Positions 25,110-33,945 are shown, counted from the stretch's first letter. The stretch is DNA of 64,000 nucleotides from Cyclobacteriaceae bacterium (GCA_016787605.1 JAEUUE010000124.1:32346-96345), one strand, 5' to 3'. Numbers and translations: made by a program. The notes: generated by a model not told the origin, from the sequence alone.

Positions 25110-26348
25110 ATGATCGGCTTCAGCTCCTTTACTCTCGAAAACGGCCTCCAGGTTCTCGTCCATGAGGATCATTCCGTCGACATCGCCGTGATGAACATCC
25201 TCTATGATGTTGGGTCCCGCGATGAGCGCCCCGACAAGACCGGGTTCGCTCATCTTTTCGAGCACCTGATGTTTGGTGGGTCAAAAAATATTCCCAGCTA
25301 TGATGAACCGCTCCAGCGGGTGGGAGGAGAGAACAACGCATTCACCAGTACAGACATTACGAATTATTACCTGACCGTTCCGGCTTCCAACCTGGAAACG
25401 GGGTTCTGGCTGGAAAGCGACCGTATGCTGAGCTTGTCCTTTGAGCCGGAAGTGCTTAACGTGCAGCGAAATGTCGTGATCGAAGAGTTTCGCCAGCGGT
25501 ACCTCAACCAGCCCTATGGGGATGTCTGGCTGAAGCTGAGACCGCTCTGCTACCAGGTACACCCCTACCAGTGGGCGACTATCGGGAAAGAGATCTCCCA
25601 TATTGAACAAGCGACCCTGGACGATGTGCGCGAGTTCTTTTTTCGCTATTACCTTCCTTCCAACGCCATCCTGGTTGTTGCCGGAAAAGTGACGGAGACG
25701 CAAGTGCGTGCTTTGTGCGAGAAGTGGTTCAGTCCCATTCCTGCCGGCAACAAGCCCGTCAGGCGATTGCCGGTCGAGCCCACGCAAACGGCGCGGCGCG
25801 AACTTCGTGCGCAAGCGAAGGTTCCCGCGCACGCGTTGTACAAGGCTTACCATATGCCCGGGCGTTTTCATCCTGATTATTACGCGGCTGACCTGCTTAC
25901 CGATGTGCTCGGGCGGGGAGAATCCAGCCGGCTGTACCGGAAGCTGGTGAAGGAAGACGAGATCTTCACCTCGATCTCTTCCTTCAGCATGGGCACGCTG
26001 GATCCGGGCCTGATTGTGGTCAATGGACGGCTGCAGGAGGGAAGAACGCACCCGGATGCCGAAAGAGCGGTGGATGAAATCCTGGCCTCGGTGGCTTCGG
26101 AGGGTCCCACGGATGAAGAACTGGAGAAGGTGAAGAACCAGGCGGCATCCACGCTGGAATTTGGGGAAGTGGAAGTGATGAACCGGGCCATGAACCTGGC
26201 TTTTGCGACATTGTCGGGTGATCCAAATTTTGTCAACGAAGAAGCGGACCGGATTGCCGCAGTCTCCAAAGAGGATGTGCGTCGGGTTGCCCGCCATGCC
26301 TTCCGACCCGAGAATTCCAATGTCCTTTATTATGAGGCCATAAACTGA
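25110..26348 (+). CDS. M16 family zinc metallopeptidase (pitrilysin/processing peptidase-like)
   Basis: 412 residues. The inverted zinc motif is H48-L-F-E51-H52 in TGFAHLFEHLMFGG, and the distal Glu ligand lies in NVVIEEFRQRY about 76 residues on. The second half (KAYHMPGRFHPDYYAADLLTDVLGRGESSRLYRKLV) is the inactive M16C-type domain with the substrate-binding R/Y region. No signal peptide is visible, so it is probably cytosolic or non-classically placed. Many M16B peptidases work as pairs, but no partner is encoded next to it. Confidence 0.95.
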   Translation: MIGFSSFTLENGLQVLVHEDHSVDIAVMNILYDVGSRDERPDKTGFAHLFEHLMFGGSKNIPSYDEPLQRVGGENNAFTSTDITNYYLTVPASNLETGFWLESDRMLSLSFEPEVLNVQRNVVIEEFRQRYLNQPYGDVWLKLRPLCYQVHPYQWATIGKEISHIEQATLDDVREFFFRYYLPSNAILVVAGKVTETQVRALCEKWFSPIPAGNKPVRRLPVEPTQTARRELRAQAKVPAHALYKAYHMPGRFHPDYYAADLLTDVLGRGESSRLYRKLVKEDEIFTSISSFSMGTLDPGLIVVNGRLQEGRTHPDAERAVDEILASVASEGPTDEELEKVKNQAASTLEFGEVEVMNRAMNLAFATLSGDPNFVNEEADRIAAVSKEDVRRVARHAFRPENSNVLYYEAIN

Positions 26349-26355
26349 TCGTGCG

Positions 26356-26835
26356 ATGAGAATACGCGTCGGCTTCGGATTTGATGTTCACCCCCTGGAA
26401 GAAGGTCGTGACCTTTGGTTAGGCGGCGTAAAGATCCCCGCTACCAAAGGAGCTACCGGCCACTCCGATGCCGATGTACTCATCCATGCCATCTGCGATG
26501 CCATTCTCGGGGCCGCCAACCTGGGCGATATCGGCACGCATTTTCAGAACACGGACCCTCGCTGGGCGGGTATGGACAGCAAGTTCTTTCTCAAGGAAGT
26601 GTGCCGCATGATTGCCGCCAAAGGGTGGAAAGTGGAAAACGTGGACTGTTCCATCACCCTGGAGGCGCCGAAAGTAAAACCCCATATCCCGGCCATGCGT
26701 CAAGCCCTCGCTCCGTTGATGGGGGTTGCCGAAGAGGATGTTTCGATCAAGGCCACGACCAATGAGAAGTTGGGATACGTCGGGCGCATGGAAGGATTGA
26801 ACGCCTACGCGGTGGTGCTCATTTCCCGCAGCTGA
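26356..26835 (+). CDS. ispF: 2-C-methyl-D-erythritol 2,4-cyclodiphosphate synthase
   Basis: 159 residues, the normal length. Metal ligands are Asp10 and His12 (GFGFDVHPL) and His44 (DVLIHAICDAILGAANLGDIG). The C-terminal signature IKATTNEKLGYVGRMEGLNAYAVVLI is intact. The enzyme converts CDP-methylerythritol 2-phosphate to MEcPP in the non-mevalonate isoprenoid pathway, so the organism uses the MEP route at least for this step. It overlaps the following mnmD by 1 nt (TGATG). Confidence 0.98.
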   Translation: MRIRVGFGFDVHPLEEGRDLWLGGVKIPATKGATGHSDADVLIHAICDAILGAANLGDIGTHFQNTDPRWAGMDSKFFLKEVCRMIAAKGWKVENVDCSITLEAPKVKPHIPAMRQALAPLMGVAEEDVSIKATTNEKLGYVGRMEGLNAYAVVLISRS

Positions 26836-27509
26836 TGAGCCCGCTCGAAGTTATCACCACGGGCGACGGTTCCCACTCTATTCTGAATACGGCGCTCCAG
26901 GAGACCTACCACTCCAGGCATGGCGCTGTGCGCGAATCGACGCATGTGTTCATCGACCACGGTCTTCGCGTGGCGGAGTTACTGAACCGGGAGACCATCA
27001 GCATCCTTGAAGTTGGGTTCGGCACCGGGCTCAATACCCTACTCACCTTGTTGGAAAGTCATCGGAGTGGCCTGACCATCCGGTATGAATCGTGGGAAAA
27101 ATTTCCTCTTTCTCTCTCCCTGGTCGATCAGCTTAACTACGGAGCAATCGTCGGCGACGAAGCATCCTTCCGGTTGCTGCATGAGGCCCCCTGGGACACC
27201 CCGGTGGCCATCCGTCCCCACTTCGAACTTTATAAAAGGGCAAAAGACATTCTCACCGATCCCCTCGAAGGCAGCTACGACCTGGTTTATTACGACGCGT
27301 TTGCTCCTTCGAAGCAACCTGAAATGTGGACAGCGGAGATGCTGCGCAAAACGACTTCGGTATTGTCTCCCGGCGGTCTGTGGGTGACGTACTGTGCCAA
27401 GGGCCAGGTCAAGCGCGACCTCGCTGCCCTGGGCCTCACCGTGGAAACCCTGCCCGGCCCGCCCGGTAAAAAGGAAATGACGCGGGCTACCCGGTCTTCA
27501 GTCACTTAG
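26835..27509 (+). CDS. mnmD: tRNA 5-methylaminomethyl-2-thiouridine(34) methyltransferase MnmD
   Basis: 224 residues, equal to the N-terminal methyltransferase half of MnmC without the FAD oxidase half. Key parts are YHSRHGAVRESTHVFIDHGL, the SAM motif ILEVGFGTGLNTLLTLLES, YDLVYYDAFAPSKQPEMWT, and PGPPGKKEMTRA at the end. It completes mnm5s2U34 in tRNAs by methylating nm5s2U. Monofunctional MnmD is usual in Bacteroidota. The start overlaps the ispF stop, so translation is coupled. Confidence 0.93.
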   Translation: MSPLEVITTGDGSHSILNTALQETYHSRHGAVRESTHVFIDHGLRVAELLNRETISILEVGFGTGLNTLLTLLESHRSGLTIRYESWEKFPLSLSLVDQLNYGAIVGDEASFRLLHEAPWDTPVAIRPHFELYKRAKDILTDPLEGSYDLVYYDAFAPSKQPEMWTAEMLRKTTSVLSPGGLWVTYCAKGQVKRDLAALGLTVETLPGPPGKKEMTRATRSSVT

Positions 27510-27546
27510 CGCTTTCCTTGCGAGCTTCGCGCCTTTGCGTGAAATT
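27510..27546. repeat. Intergenic repeat between convergent mnmD and 5-FCL genes
   Basis: The whole 37-bp gap is a GC-rich phrase ending CGCGCCTTTGCGTGAAATTTC, related to 23594-23612. It can form short CG-rich stems (GCGAGC, GCTTCGCGC) but lacks a T tract on either strand, so a terminator role is uncertain. Confidence 0.35.
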
Positions 27547-28128
27547 TCATGTGCCCTGGTCCCTGAACCCAATCACTCCCTCCGGCATCACGCACTGGTC
27601 CAACGGGACATCAGTAGCAGACAGATCGTCGATGGCATCCACGGGCGGAAACAGTGACAGCCCCACCTTCAGGCAATCAGGCCGTACCTGGCTGAGCAAC
27701 CGGTCGTAGTAACCTTTGCCATAGCCCACCCGGTGACCTCGCTTGTCGAAGATGAGCAGGGGAACGATAACCAGGTCAAGCTTTTCCGTTGGGGTAGGTA
27801 CTCCTTGCTTTGGTTCACGAATGCCCCAGGCGTTGGTCTCCAGTTGATGGGGTCCTTCGAAGTAGATATTCTCCAGGTGATCACCGCTTACCCGGGGAAG
27901 GGATATCCGAACCTGGGGAAACTCGCGGCGAATGCGGTCGAGAATCGCCCAGGTATCAGGCTCGTGATTGTCGGGGATGGGCAGGAAGGAATGCAGCACC
28001 CGGATGAAGGAAAGATCAATGCCCGCAAAGAACTGGGCGTAGAGCGCGAGGTTGAGCCGGGCATAGTCACCCTCGCCCAGTTGCTTTCGCTTGTCAAGAA
28101 ACAGCTTTCGAAGTTCCTTCTTGTTCAT
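27547..28128 (-). CDS. 5-formyltetrahydrofolate cyclo-ligase family protein
   Basis: 193 residues. MNKKELRKLFLDKRKQL matches the family's N-terminal helix. LDLVIVPLLIFDKRGHRVGYGKGYYDRLL carries the conserved ATP/folate-binding GxGxGYYDR signature. The reaction makes 5,10-methenyl-THF from 5-formyl-THF using ATP. The gene overlaps the end of bshC by 35 nt (28094-28128), so the two form one operon. Confidence 0.95.
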   Translation of the reverse strand: MNKKELRKLFLDKRKQLGEGDYARLNLALYAQFFAGIDLSFIRVLHSFLPIPDNHEPDTWAILDRIRREFPQVRISLPRVSGDHLENIYFEGPHQLETNAWGIREPKQGVPTPTEKLDLVIVPLLIFDKRGHRVGYGKGYYDRLLSQVRPDCLKVGLSLFPPVDAIDDLSATDVPLDQCVMPEGVIGFRDQGT

Positions 28129-29686
28129 GGTACGTCAGCACATGGAATTGGAAATCGAAAGGATCAAAATGTTCGATCAGTTTCTGAATGAAGCCGGGAT
28201 CGGTCTGGTAGAAATTGAGAAAGTTGTCGGTGCGTTCCTGGAGGCCGCCGTTGGGAAAAAGGGCGTCCTTTACGGCTTCGACCTGCCGGAGGCCATCGGA
28301 TTGTTTGCGTTTTTCGGCGCGCATCATTTTTTGTTCGATCGTCCGCATGGCCTTCAGCATACGCGTGGCGTGCGCCTCGGTCATGGGCCCCAGCGTGGGG
28401 TCAATTTTCTCGCTGCGCCGTTTGACTTCTTCCATGAGCCCGGCCAGGGAATTTGCCGCCGCGTCGAGTGAAAGATCGTGACTGGAATGCTGGATAACCC
28501 AGCGCTTGAAGAGCTCATTCTTCGACTCGAAGAAGGCCTCCAGGTGCAGCCGGGTTTTGGACATTTTGCGGGCGGTGGGCGCATCCACGATGAGTCCGAA
28601 GTTACGGGGCAGCAGGATGGGGAAGGGTGTCTTGAAAAGATCGAAGACGCCTTTCAGTTCCAGCCAATATACCAGCTCGGCTGGTCCGCCCACATAGGCG
28701 AGATTGGGCAGAATCAGTTCCTGGTAGAGCGGGCGAAGGATGACGTTCGGGCTGAATTGTTCCGGCGTTTGCTCCATCTTTTGCAGCAGTTCCTCCTTCG
28801 TAAACCGCAGCGCGGTGTCCACGACGACAAACCCGTCGCCCTGCCGCTCGATCCGGCTGCGCAGCCCGGGTTCGAGGTAAAAGAAATTGATTTCACGGGG
28901 ATTCACCTGCGGATGATAACCCAGCGCCTCCAGCTTTTTGTTGGTTGCCTCGACGGTTTGGAATGGGGTGTGCTCGAAGACATCGGCACTCATCACCGGT
29001 TGAAGCAGACGTTTCAGTTCACGGTCGTCGGCGTCCACCACAATCAGCCCCTCTTCGCCGAAAAGTGCGTTGACATACCGGCGCACGGCCTCGCCCAGGG
29101 TTGCCGACCGGGTGTAGGCGTCGCGGAACAAACCGATTTCTCCGGGGACCTCGGCGAGAAGTTTCTTGAAATCCTGCGTGTGAAACCGTCCCACGGCACC
29201 TTGTTGGTCAGTTTCCCAGGTATATTTTTTTCCGTTGAGCCGGAAGGATTTGATTTCCTCGTAGTCGTGATCTTCGGATGCCGCCCAGTAAACCGGAACA
29301 AAATGATAAGCGGGGTACTTTGCCTTGAGTTGACGGCAGGCTTGAATGACGGTCGCGATCTTGAATACGAAGTAAAGCGGCCCTGTGAAAACCGAAAGCT
29401 GGTGACCGGTGGTTACCGTGAAGGTCTTGGCGTCGCCAAGCGCCCGGATGTTGGCTTCCACGGCCGGTTGTTGCTTGACGGATTCGTACTGACGCTGCAA
29501 CACCTTAACCAGCGTGTTGCGCGCACTGGCCGGGAAACCTGATTTGTCCTTAAGCTGTCCTTGAAATGCTTCCGGTGAAGGAAACCGGCCATAAAAGGGT
29601 TTGAGGGCCTCGTCTTGTTCGATGTACTTCAGAAAAAACTCGGAGAAAGCGTGGGCGCTTCGGAATGGAATCTTCTGAAGAGGCAT
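28094..29686 (-). CDS. bshC: Bacillithiol biosynthesis cysteine-adding enzyme BshC
   Basis: 530 residues from the ATG at 29686 (MPLQKIPFRSAHAFSEFF); an upstream in-frame start adds 4 residues. Diagnostic segments are VTTGHQLSVFTGPLYFVFKIATVIQACRQL, FVPVYWAASEDHDYEEIKSF, PNLAYVGGPAELVYWLELKGVFD, and the C-terminal coiled coil. It adds cysteine to GlcN-malate to give bacillithiol, the thiol buffer of many Bacteroidota. This fits the thiol-linked stress genes elsewhere in the window. It is followed by, and overlaps, the 5-FCL gene. Confidence 0.95.
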   Translation of the reverse strand: MPLQKIPFRSAHAFSEFFLKYIEQDEALKPFYGRFPSPEAFQGQLKDKSGFPASARNTLVKVLQRQYESVKQQPAVEANIRALGDAKTFTVTTGHQLSVFTGPLYFVFKIATVIQACRQLKAKYPAYHFVPVYWAASEDHDYEEIKSFRLNGKKYTWETDQQGAVGRFHTQDFKKLLAEVPGEIGLFRDAYTRSATLGEAVRRYVNALFGEEGLIVVDADDRELKRLLQPVMSADVFEHTPFQTVEATNKKLEALGYHPQVNPREINFFYLEPGLRSRIERQGDGFVVVDTALRFTKEELLQKMEQTPEQFSPNVILRPLYQELILPNLAYVGGPAELVYWLELKGVFDLFKTPFPILLPRNFGLIVDAPTARKMSKTRLHLEAFFESKNELFKRWVIQHSSHDLSLDAAANSLAGLMEEVKRRSEKIDPTLGPMTEAHATRMLKAMRTIEQKMMRAEKRKQSDGLRQVEAVKDALFPNGGLQERTDNFLNFYQTDPGFIQKLIEHFDPFDFQFHVLTYHEQEGTSKAVS

Positions 29687-29754
29687 GATTAACAACAAGT
29701 TTGAAGCAAACGCATGACCGAATAACGGGAATTTTCCGCTAAGGTTGATGAAAA

Positions 29755-31074
29755 TTATGAGTGGCCGGCGGTCGGTTCCCCGGAGAGGTCAAACTCCGTG
29801 GCGGCGGTAATGCGGACCTCATGGAAATCGCCCTGGCGCAGGTACTCCTTGGAGGTAATGATGACCTCATTGTCTACCTCCGGAGAATCAAACTCGGTAC
29901 GGCCGATATACTGCCCGCCTTCCATCCGGTCGACAAGCACCTGGAAGGTTTTTCCGATTTTGGCCTGGTTGAGTTCAAGGCTGATCCCCTGCTGCAATTC
30001 CATGATGGCTTCCATGCGCTCTTCCTTGATGTGCGCGGGCACATCGTCTTTCATCGTATACGCATGGGTGTTCTCCTCGTGCGAGTACGTAAACACGCCG
30101 AGGCGTTCAAACCGGGACCGCTCCACAAATTGCATCATCTCGTCAAAGTCCGCTTCCGTTTCGCCGGGGTGACCCGCAATCAGGGTCGTGCGGATGGCGA
30201 TGCCGGGGACCTTTTCCCGGATGACGCTCAGCAGCTCTTCCGTTTTCTCGCGGGTGATGCCGCGGCGCATGAGCTTGAGCATATTGGTGGAACCGTGCTG
30301 CAGGGGTATATCGAGGTACTTGCAGATGTTGGGCCGCTCAGCCATGACGTCCAGTACATCCATGGGAAAACCGGCGGGGAAGGCATAGTGCAGACGGATC
30401 CAGCCGATTCCCTCGACGTCGGAGAGACGCCGGAGCAAGTCAGCCAGGTTGCGCTTCTTGTAGAGGTCCAGGCCGTAGTACGTCGAATCCTGTGCGATGA
30501 GCAGCAGTTCCCGCGTTCCCTGCCGGGCCAGATTCGTGGCTTCCTTCACCAGCTCTTCCATGGGCCGCGATACGTGGCCGCCCCGCATCAGCGGGATGGC
30601 GCAGAAGGAACAAGGCCGGTCGCAGCCTTCTGAAATTTTTAAATAAGCGTAATGACCCGGGTTGGTGAGGATGCGTTCACCGACCAACTCCTGTTTGTAG
30701 TCGGCATTGAATTGTTTGAGCAGACGCGACAGGTCGCGCGTGCCAAACCAGGCATCCACCTGGGGAATTTCTTTTTTCAGGTCTTCCTGGTAACGCTGCG
30801 AGAGGCAACCGGTAACATAGACTCTTTCGACGAGCCCTTCTTCCTTGGCGTCGACGTAGCGCAGTATGGTATCGATCGATTCCTGTTTGGCATTGTCGAT
30901 AAAGCCGCAAGTGTTGATGACCACCACCCGGTTGTCGTCGGAGGTGGATTCATGGACAGCGTCGATTCCGTTGCCACGCAGCTGGGTGAGCAGCACCTCG
31001 GAATCTACCTGGTTCTTCGAACAGCCCAGGGTGACGATGTTGACTTTGGTCTTCTTGTTGCCTCTAGTCCGCAC
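29755..31074 (-). CDS. rimO: Ribosomal protein S12 methylthiotransferase RimO
   Basis: 439 residues. The N-terminal MTTase domain has VTLGCSKNQVDSEV and the cluster cysteines in VVVINTCGFIDNAK and YVTGCLSQRY. The radical-SAM motif is CDRPCSFC, after YLKISEG. A C-terminal TRAM domain follows (FQVLVDRMEGGQYIGRTEFDSPEVDNEVII). It methylthiolates the conserved Asp of S12. The start is a GTG at 31074; no ATG precedes the first conserved motif, so the GTG is probably real. Confidence 0.97.
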   Translation of the reverse strand: MRTRGNKKTKVNIVTLGCSKNQVDSEVLLTQLRGNGIDAVHESTSDDNRVVVINTCGFIDNAKQESIDTILRYVDAKEEGLVERVYVTGCLSQRYQEDLKKEIPQVDAWFGTRDLSRLLKQFNADYKQELVGERILTNPGHYAYLKISEGCDRPCSFCAIPLMRGGHVSRPMEELVKEATNLARQGTRELLLIAQDSTYYGLDLYKKRNLADLLRRLSDVEGIGWIRLHYAFPAGFPMDVLDVMAERPNICKYLDIPLQHGSTNMLKLMRRGITREKTEELLSVIREKVPGIAIRTTLIAGHPGETEADFDEMMQFVERSRFERLGVFTYSHEENTHAYTMKDDVPAHIKEERMEAIMELQQGISLELNQAKIGKTFQVLVDRMEGGQYIGRTEFDSPEVDNEVIITSKEYLRQGDFHEVRITAATEFDLSGEPTAGHS

Positions 31075-31123
31075 GGAATAGCGATTAGGGATGCAAAAAT
31101 ACGCAGTTTGACTTCCGAACGGT

Positions 31124-31131
31124 TATATTTG
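31124..31131 (+). promoter_or_regulatory. Predicted -7 box of DUF6452-DUF6048 pair
   Basis: TATATTTG matches TAnnTTTG and ends 14 nt before the ATG at 31146. The nearest TTTG (31107-31110) is only 13 nt upstream of it, closer than ideal. Confidence 0.4.
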
Positions 31132-31145
31132 AAAATTAATTCCCC

Positions 31146-31601
31146 ATGCTTCGCTTTGCCCTTCCGGCCTTCCTGGCGGTCATTTTTTCCTCCTGCCTGA
31201 GTGATCCGGATTGTGTCATCACTGCGACCAACGACGTGAAGATTAGCTTTCTGAAAGTCACTCCCGACAGCGTGCGCACCGAGGTGCGGGATACCCTGAT
31301 CCTGGACAGTATCCGTATTTCCGGAACGGATTCCGTTTTTTATGTCGCCGACACGGTGTCCTCGGTTGTCCTGCCGGTCAATGTGGGCGCCTATGAAACG
31401 ACGTTCTTTTTCTATTATGAATCGCAGCAGGATTCTATCAAGATGTCCTACACGCGAAATACACGGGTCATCAGCCCGGCCTGCGGGGCGTTCAATTATT
31501 TCCAGGACCTTTCGTTGCTGCTTTCCACGTTTTCGGAAGTCAAGGTGACCGAAGCCGAACTATCCACCAGCGTTTCCAACAATGTTAAGATCAAGCGCTA
31601 G
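31146..31601 (+). CDS. DUF6452 family lipoprotein
   Basis: 151 residues. MLRFALPAFLAVIFSSCLSD has a lipobox-like SSC, and the cysteine is expected to be lipidated. The mature part is mostly beta (NDVKISFLKVTPDSVRTEVRDTLILDSIRISG, ETTFFFYYESQQDSIKMSYTR), with two more cysteines in PDCVIT and ACGAF that could form a disulfide. DUF6452 has no known function, but it almost always precedes a DUF6048 gene near ftsY/rimO in Bacteroidota. Its last 20 nt overlap that gene. Confidence 0.85.
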   Translation: MLRFALPAFLAVIFSSCLSDPDCVITATNDVKISFLKVTPDSVRTEVRDTLILDSIRISGTDSVFYVADTVSSVVLPVNVGAYETTFFFYYESQQDSIKMSYTRNTRVISPACGAFNYFQDLSLLLSTFSEVKVTEAELSTSVSNNVKIKR

Positions 31602-32325
31602 CCTGTTTTTATTGCTGCTGTGCCTGCAAGCCGCTGGACAGGTAGTTAATCCTGAAATGCCAGTGAAGGAGGACACGGTTATGGAGGTGCGCCCCAAAAA
31701 ACCAGACAGCCTGAGGGAAAAGATCTACTTCAGGTCCATTCGCTTTGGAACCGATGTACTCGCCTTGGCCCTGAGCAGCTCTCCTCGGTTTAGGGCGTGG
31801 GAGGTGAACGCGGATGCCGACTTTGGACCGTTCTACCTGGTGGGAGATTATGGCCGATGGGGGAAGGATGAGACCATGGTCAACGGTGGCGATTATCATA
31901 ATGAAGGAACCTATTGGCGGGCGGGAGTGGATGTAAGCATCCTGAAGAAGGACCCGGACCGCAACATGCTGTTTTTCGGCCTGCGATACGCGAGGTCTTC
32001 CTTTTCCGAGCGCCTGAACCTCACGGTGGAAGACCCCTATTTCGGCACACAACAATACGCGCTCAGCAATCCCAATGCGAGCGCGGCATGGGGAGAAATC
32101 GTCGCCGGCCTGCGGGTAAAAGTGTGGAAGGAATTCTGGATGGGCTTCACGTCCAGGTTGAAACTGGGGCTGTCCGTGAGAGGCAATGGGGAATTATCTA
32201 CGTATGATGTTCCCGGGTACGGGGTGATCGGCGGGGGAAGCACCTGGGGGTTCAACTACCAGGTATTCTGGCGCATCCCGTTCGAGCGCAAAAAGAAGCC
32301 GGCCGTTACCCTTCCGGTACCCTGA
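31582..32325 (+). CDS. DUF6048 family outer-membrane barrel-like protein
   Basis: 247 residues. The N-terminus MLRSSASLFLLLLCLQAAGQ is a signal peptide. The mature protein is predicted as a beta barrel: RSIRFGTDVLALALSSS, WEVNADADFGPFYLVGDYGRWG, NMLFFGLRYARSSFSERLNLTVED, VWKEFWMGFTSRLKLGLS, ending in VFWRIPFER. DUF6048 is of unknown role. The 20-nt overlap with the DUF6452 lipoprotein gene suggests the pair acts together in the outer membrane. It abuts ftsY convergently with no gap. Confidence 0.85.
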   Translation: MLRSSASLFLLLLCLQAAGQVVNPEMPVKEDTVMEVRPKKPDSLREKIYFRSIRFGTDVLALALSSSPRFRAWEVNADADFGPFYLVGDYGRWGKDETMVNGGDYHNEGTYWRAGVDVSILKKDPDRNMLFFGLRYARSSFSERLNLTVEDPYFGTQQYALSNPNASAAWGEIVAGLRVKVWKEFWMGFTSRLKLGLSVRGNGELSTYDVPGYGVIGGGSTWGFNYQVFWRIPFERKKKPAVTLPVP

Positions 32326-33285
32326 TCAGTCTTTCCTGAACAACGAATCGACAAATTCTTCCCGGTTGAACACCTGGAGGTCTTCCACGCGTTCGCCAAC
32401 GCCGATATACTTGACCGGGATCCTGAATTCATCAGAAATGCCGATGACGACGCCGCCCTTGGCTGTGCCGTCGAGTTTCGTGATAGCAAGTGCCGTCACA
32501 TCCGTTGCTTTGGTGAACTCCCGGGCCTGGATGACTGCATTTTGGCCAGTGCTGCCATCGAGCACCAAGAGTACTTCGTGCGGAGCATCAGCGAGTACTT
32601 TCTGCATCACGCGACGTATTTTCGAGAGCTCCGCCATGAGATTCACTTTCGTGTGAAGTCGACCGGCCGTATCGATGATAACGACATCGGCACCCGTTCG
32701 AACGCCTTCTTCCACGGCCTCAAAGGCCACCGCAGAAGGATCGGTGTTCATGCCTTTGGCGACTACCGGGACCCCGACACGCTGGCCCCACAACTTCAAC
32801 TGGTCCACGGCGGCGGCGCGGAACGTGTCGGCGGCGCCCAGAACGACTTGCTTGCCACGCATCTTAAACTGCGAGGCCAGTTTCCCAATGGTCGTGGTCT
32901 TACCCACGCCGTTGACGCCGACCACCAGGATAACGTATGGCTTTTTCCCGGCAGGTACTTCAAAATCCGCCTCACCGGCGGCAGGGCCCTGGGCCATAAG
33001 GCTAGCCACTTCTTCACGCAGGATTTTGTCAAGTTCCTGGGTGCCGAGATATTTGTCGCGGGCCACGCGCTGTTCAATCCGGGAAATGATTTTCACCGTA
33101 GTGTCGACCCCGACATCCGAGCTGATCAGGGCCTCTTCCACGGTATCCAGCACTTCAGCATCTACCGTGGATTTGCCCACCAGGGCCTTGGTGATCTTGC
33201 CGAAGAAGCCGGCATTGGTCTTCGCCAGACCTTTGTCCAGCGACTCCTTCTTCTCCTTTGAAAACAGGCCACCGAAAAACGACAT
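32326..33285 (-). CDS. ftsY: Signal recognition particle receptor FtsY
   Basis: 319 residues, the short form without a long acidic A domain, as usual in Bacteroidota. NG-domain motifs are the P-loop GVNGVGKTTTIGKLA, DTFRAAAVDQL, the DTAGR motif, and TKLDGTAKGG. It is the membrane receptor GTPase for Ffh-ribosome complexes in co-translational targeting. It lies downstream of the rpmB-rpmG-DUF4295 operon, separated by a strong terminator, so it has its own promoter. Confidence 0.98.
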   Translation of the reverse strand: MSFFGGLFSKEKKESLDKGLAKTNAGFFGKITKALVGKSTVDAEVLDTVEEALISSDVGVDTTVKIISRIEQRVARDKYLGTQELDKILREEVASLMAQGPAAGEADFEVPAGKKPYVILVVGVNGVGKTTTIGKLASQFKMRGKQVVLGAADTFRAAAVDQLKLWGQRVGVPVVAKGMNTDPSAVAFEAVEEGVRTGADVVIIDTAGRLHTKVNLMAELSKIRRVMQKVLADAPHEVLLVLDGSTGQNAVIQAREFTKATDVTALAITKLDGTAKGGVVIGISDEFRIPVKYIGVGERVEDLQVFNREEFVDSLFRKD

Positions 33286-33305
33286 GCGTGCGGGATAGGG
33301 GGATA

Positions 33306-33331
33306 ATAAAAAAGTCCCTGTGCGGGACTTT
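33306..33331 (-). terminator. Rho-independent terminator of rpmB-rpmG-DUF4295
   Basis: On the minus strand an 8-bp stem AAAGTCCC/GGGACTTT (33311-33318 with 33324-33331), with a 5-nt loop, is followed by a T-rich run (TTTTTTATTA). It lies directly after the DUF4295 stop codon and before ftsY. Confidence 0.85.
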
Positions 33332-33352
33332 AAACGATCTGTGGAAAGCCGC

Positions 33353-33511
33353 TTAGCCTTTCTTGGCCAGCGTTTCCTTCACCAGGTCCATGGGAACGAT
33401 TTCTTCACGGAAGGTGTAGGCGCCGGTCTTCTCGGATTTCACGGCACGAATCACCTTAGCGTAGTTCTTTCCGTCCGTCTTCTTGAGCGATGCAACAACT
33501 TTCTTTGCCAT
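33353..33511 (-). CDS. DUF4295 small basic protein
   Basis: 52 residues: begins MAKKVVASLKKTDGKNYAKV and ends KETLAKKG. DUF4295 is a short lysine-rich protein found almost only in Bacteroidota, always after rpmB-rpmG. That placement suggests a ribosome-associated role (inference). Its ATG lies 2 nt after the rpmG stop, and a terminator follows. The start is unambiguous because of the tight spacing and conserved MAKK beginning. Confidence 0.93.
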   Translation of the reverse strand: MAKKVVASLKKTDGKNYAKVIRAVKSEKTGAYTFREEIVPMDLVKETLAKKG

Positions 33512-33513
33512 GG

Positions 33514-33696
33514 TTACTTAATTTCTTTGTGAACGGTATGCTTCTTGAGGACCGGGTTGTACTTCTTCAGCTCGATGCGCTCCGTGGTATTTTTCCGGTT
33601 CTTGGTGGTGATATAACGGCTCATGCCGGGCATGCCCGAAGCTTTGTGCTCGGTGCACTCTAAAATCACCTGGATGCGGTTGCCTTTCTTTGCCAT
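33514..33696 (-). CDS. rpmG: 50S ribosomal protein L33
   Basis: 60 residues: [18 protein letters not shown], then [21 protein letters not shown] and KHTVHKEIK. This is the C- form lacking the CxxC zinc ribbon (only one Cys remains), typical of Bacteroidota. It is a component of the large subunit near the E site. Second gene of rpmB-rpmG-DUF4295. Confidence 0.97.
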   Translation of the reverse strand: MAKKGNRIQVILECTEHKASGMPGMSRYITTKNRKNTTERIELKKYNPVLKKHTVHKEIK

Positions 33697-33708
33697 GTCT
33701 GTGTCCGT

Positions 33709-33945
33709 TTATGCCTGGGCCTTCTTCGCACGTACTTCCTTCAATACGGCCGAAATGCCTTTGGCGTTGATGGTCTTGATCGCCTTGGTGGAGACCTTCA
33801 TGGTCACCCACTTACCTTCTTCAGGAATGTAAAAACGCTTCGTCTGCAGGTTCGGGTAGAACCGGCGCTTGGTCTTGTTATTCGCGTGGGAAACGTTGTT
33901 TCCAACATGCGGACGCTTTCCTGTGATTTCGCAAACCCGTGCCAT
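33709..33945 (-). CDS. rpmB: 50S ribosomal protein L28
   Basis: 78 residues from the ATG at 33945 ([29 protein letters not shown]); the frame extends 31 codons upstream, but L28 starts here. The Bacteroidota form has Cys5 only and no second zinc pair. It is first gene of its operon, with a good promoter 39 nt upstream. Confidence 0.97.
   Translation of the reverse strand: MARVCEITGKRPHVGNNVSHANNKTKRRFYPNLQTKRFYIPEEGKWVTMKVSTKAIKTINAKGISAVLKEVRAKKAQA

Noticed and set aside
25281-26297. 338-codon open frame antisense to the M16 peptidase gene
   Set aside because: The M16 gene on the other strand has zinc motif and correct length; the antisense frame has no features.
28478-29542. 354-codon open frame antisense to bshC
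   Set aside because: Shadow of bshC; composition is typical of reverse-complement translation.
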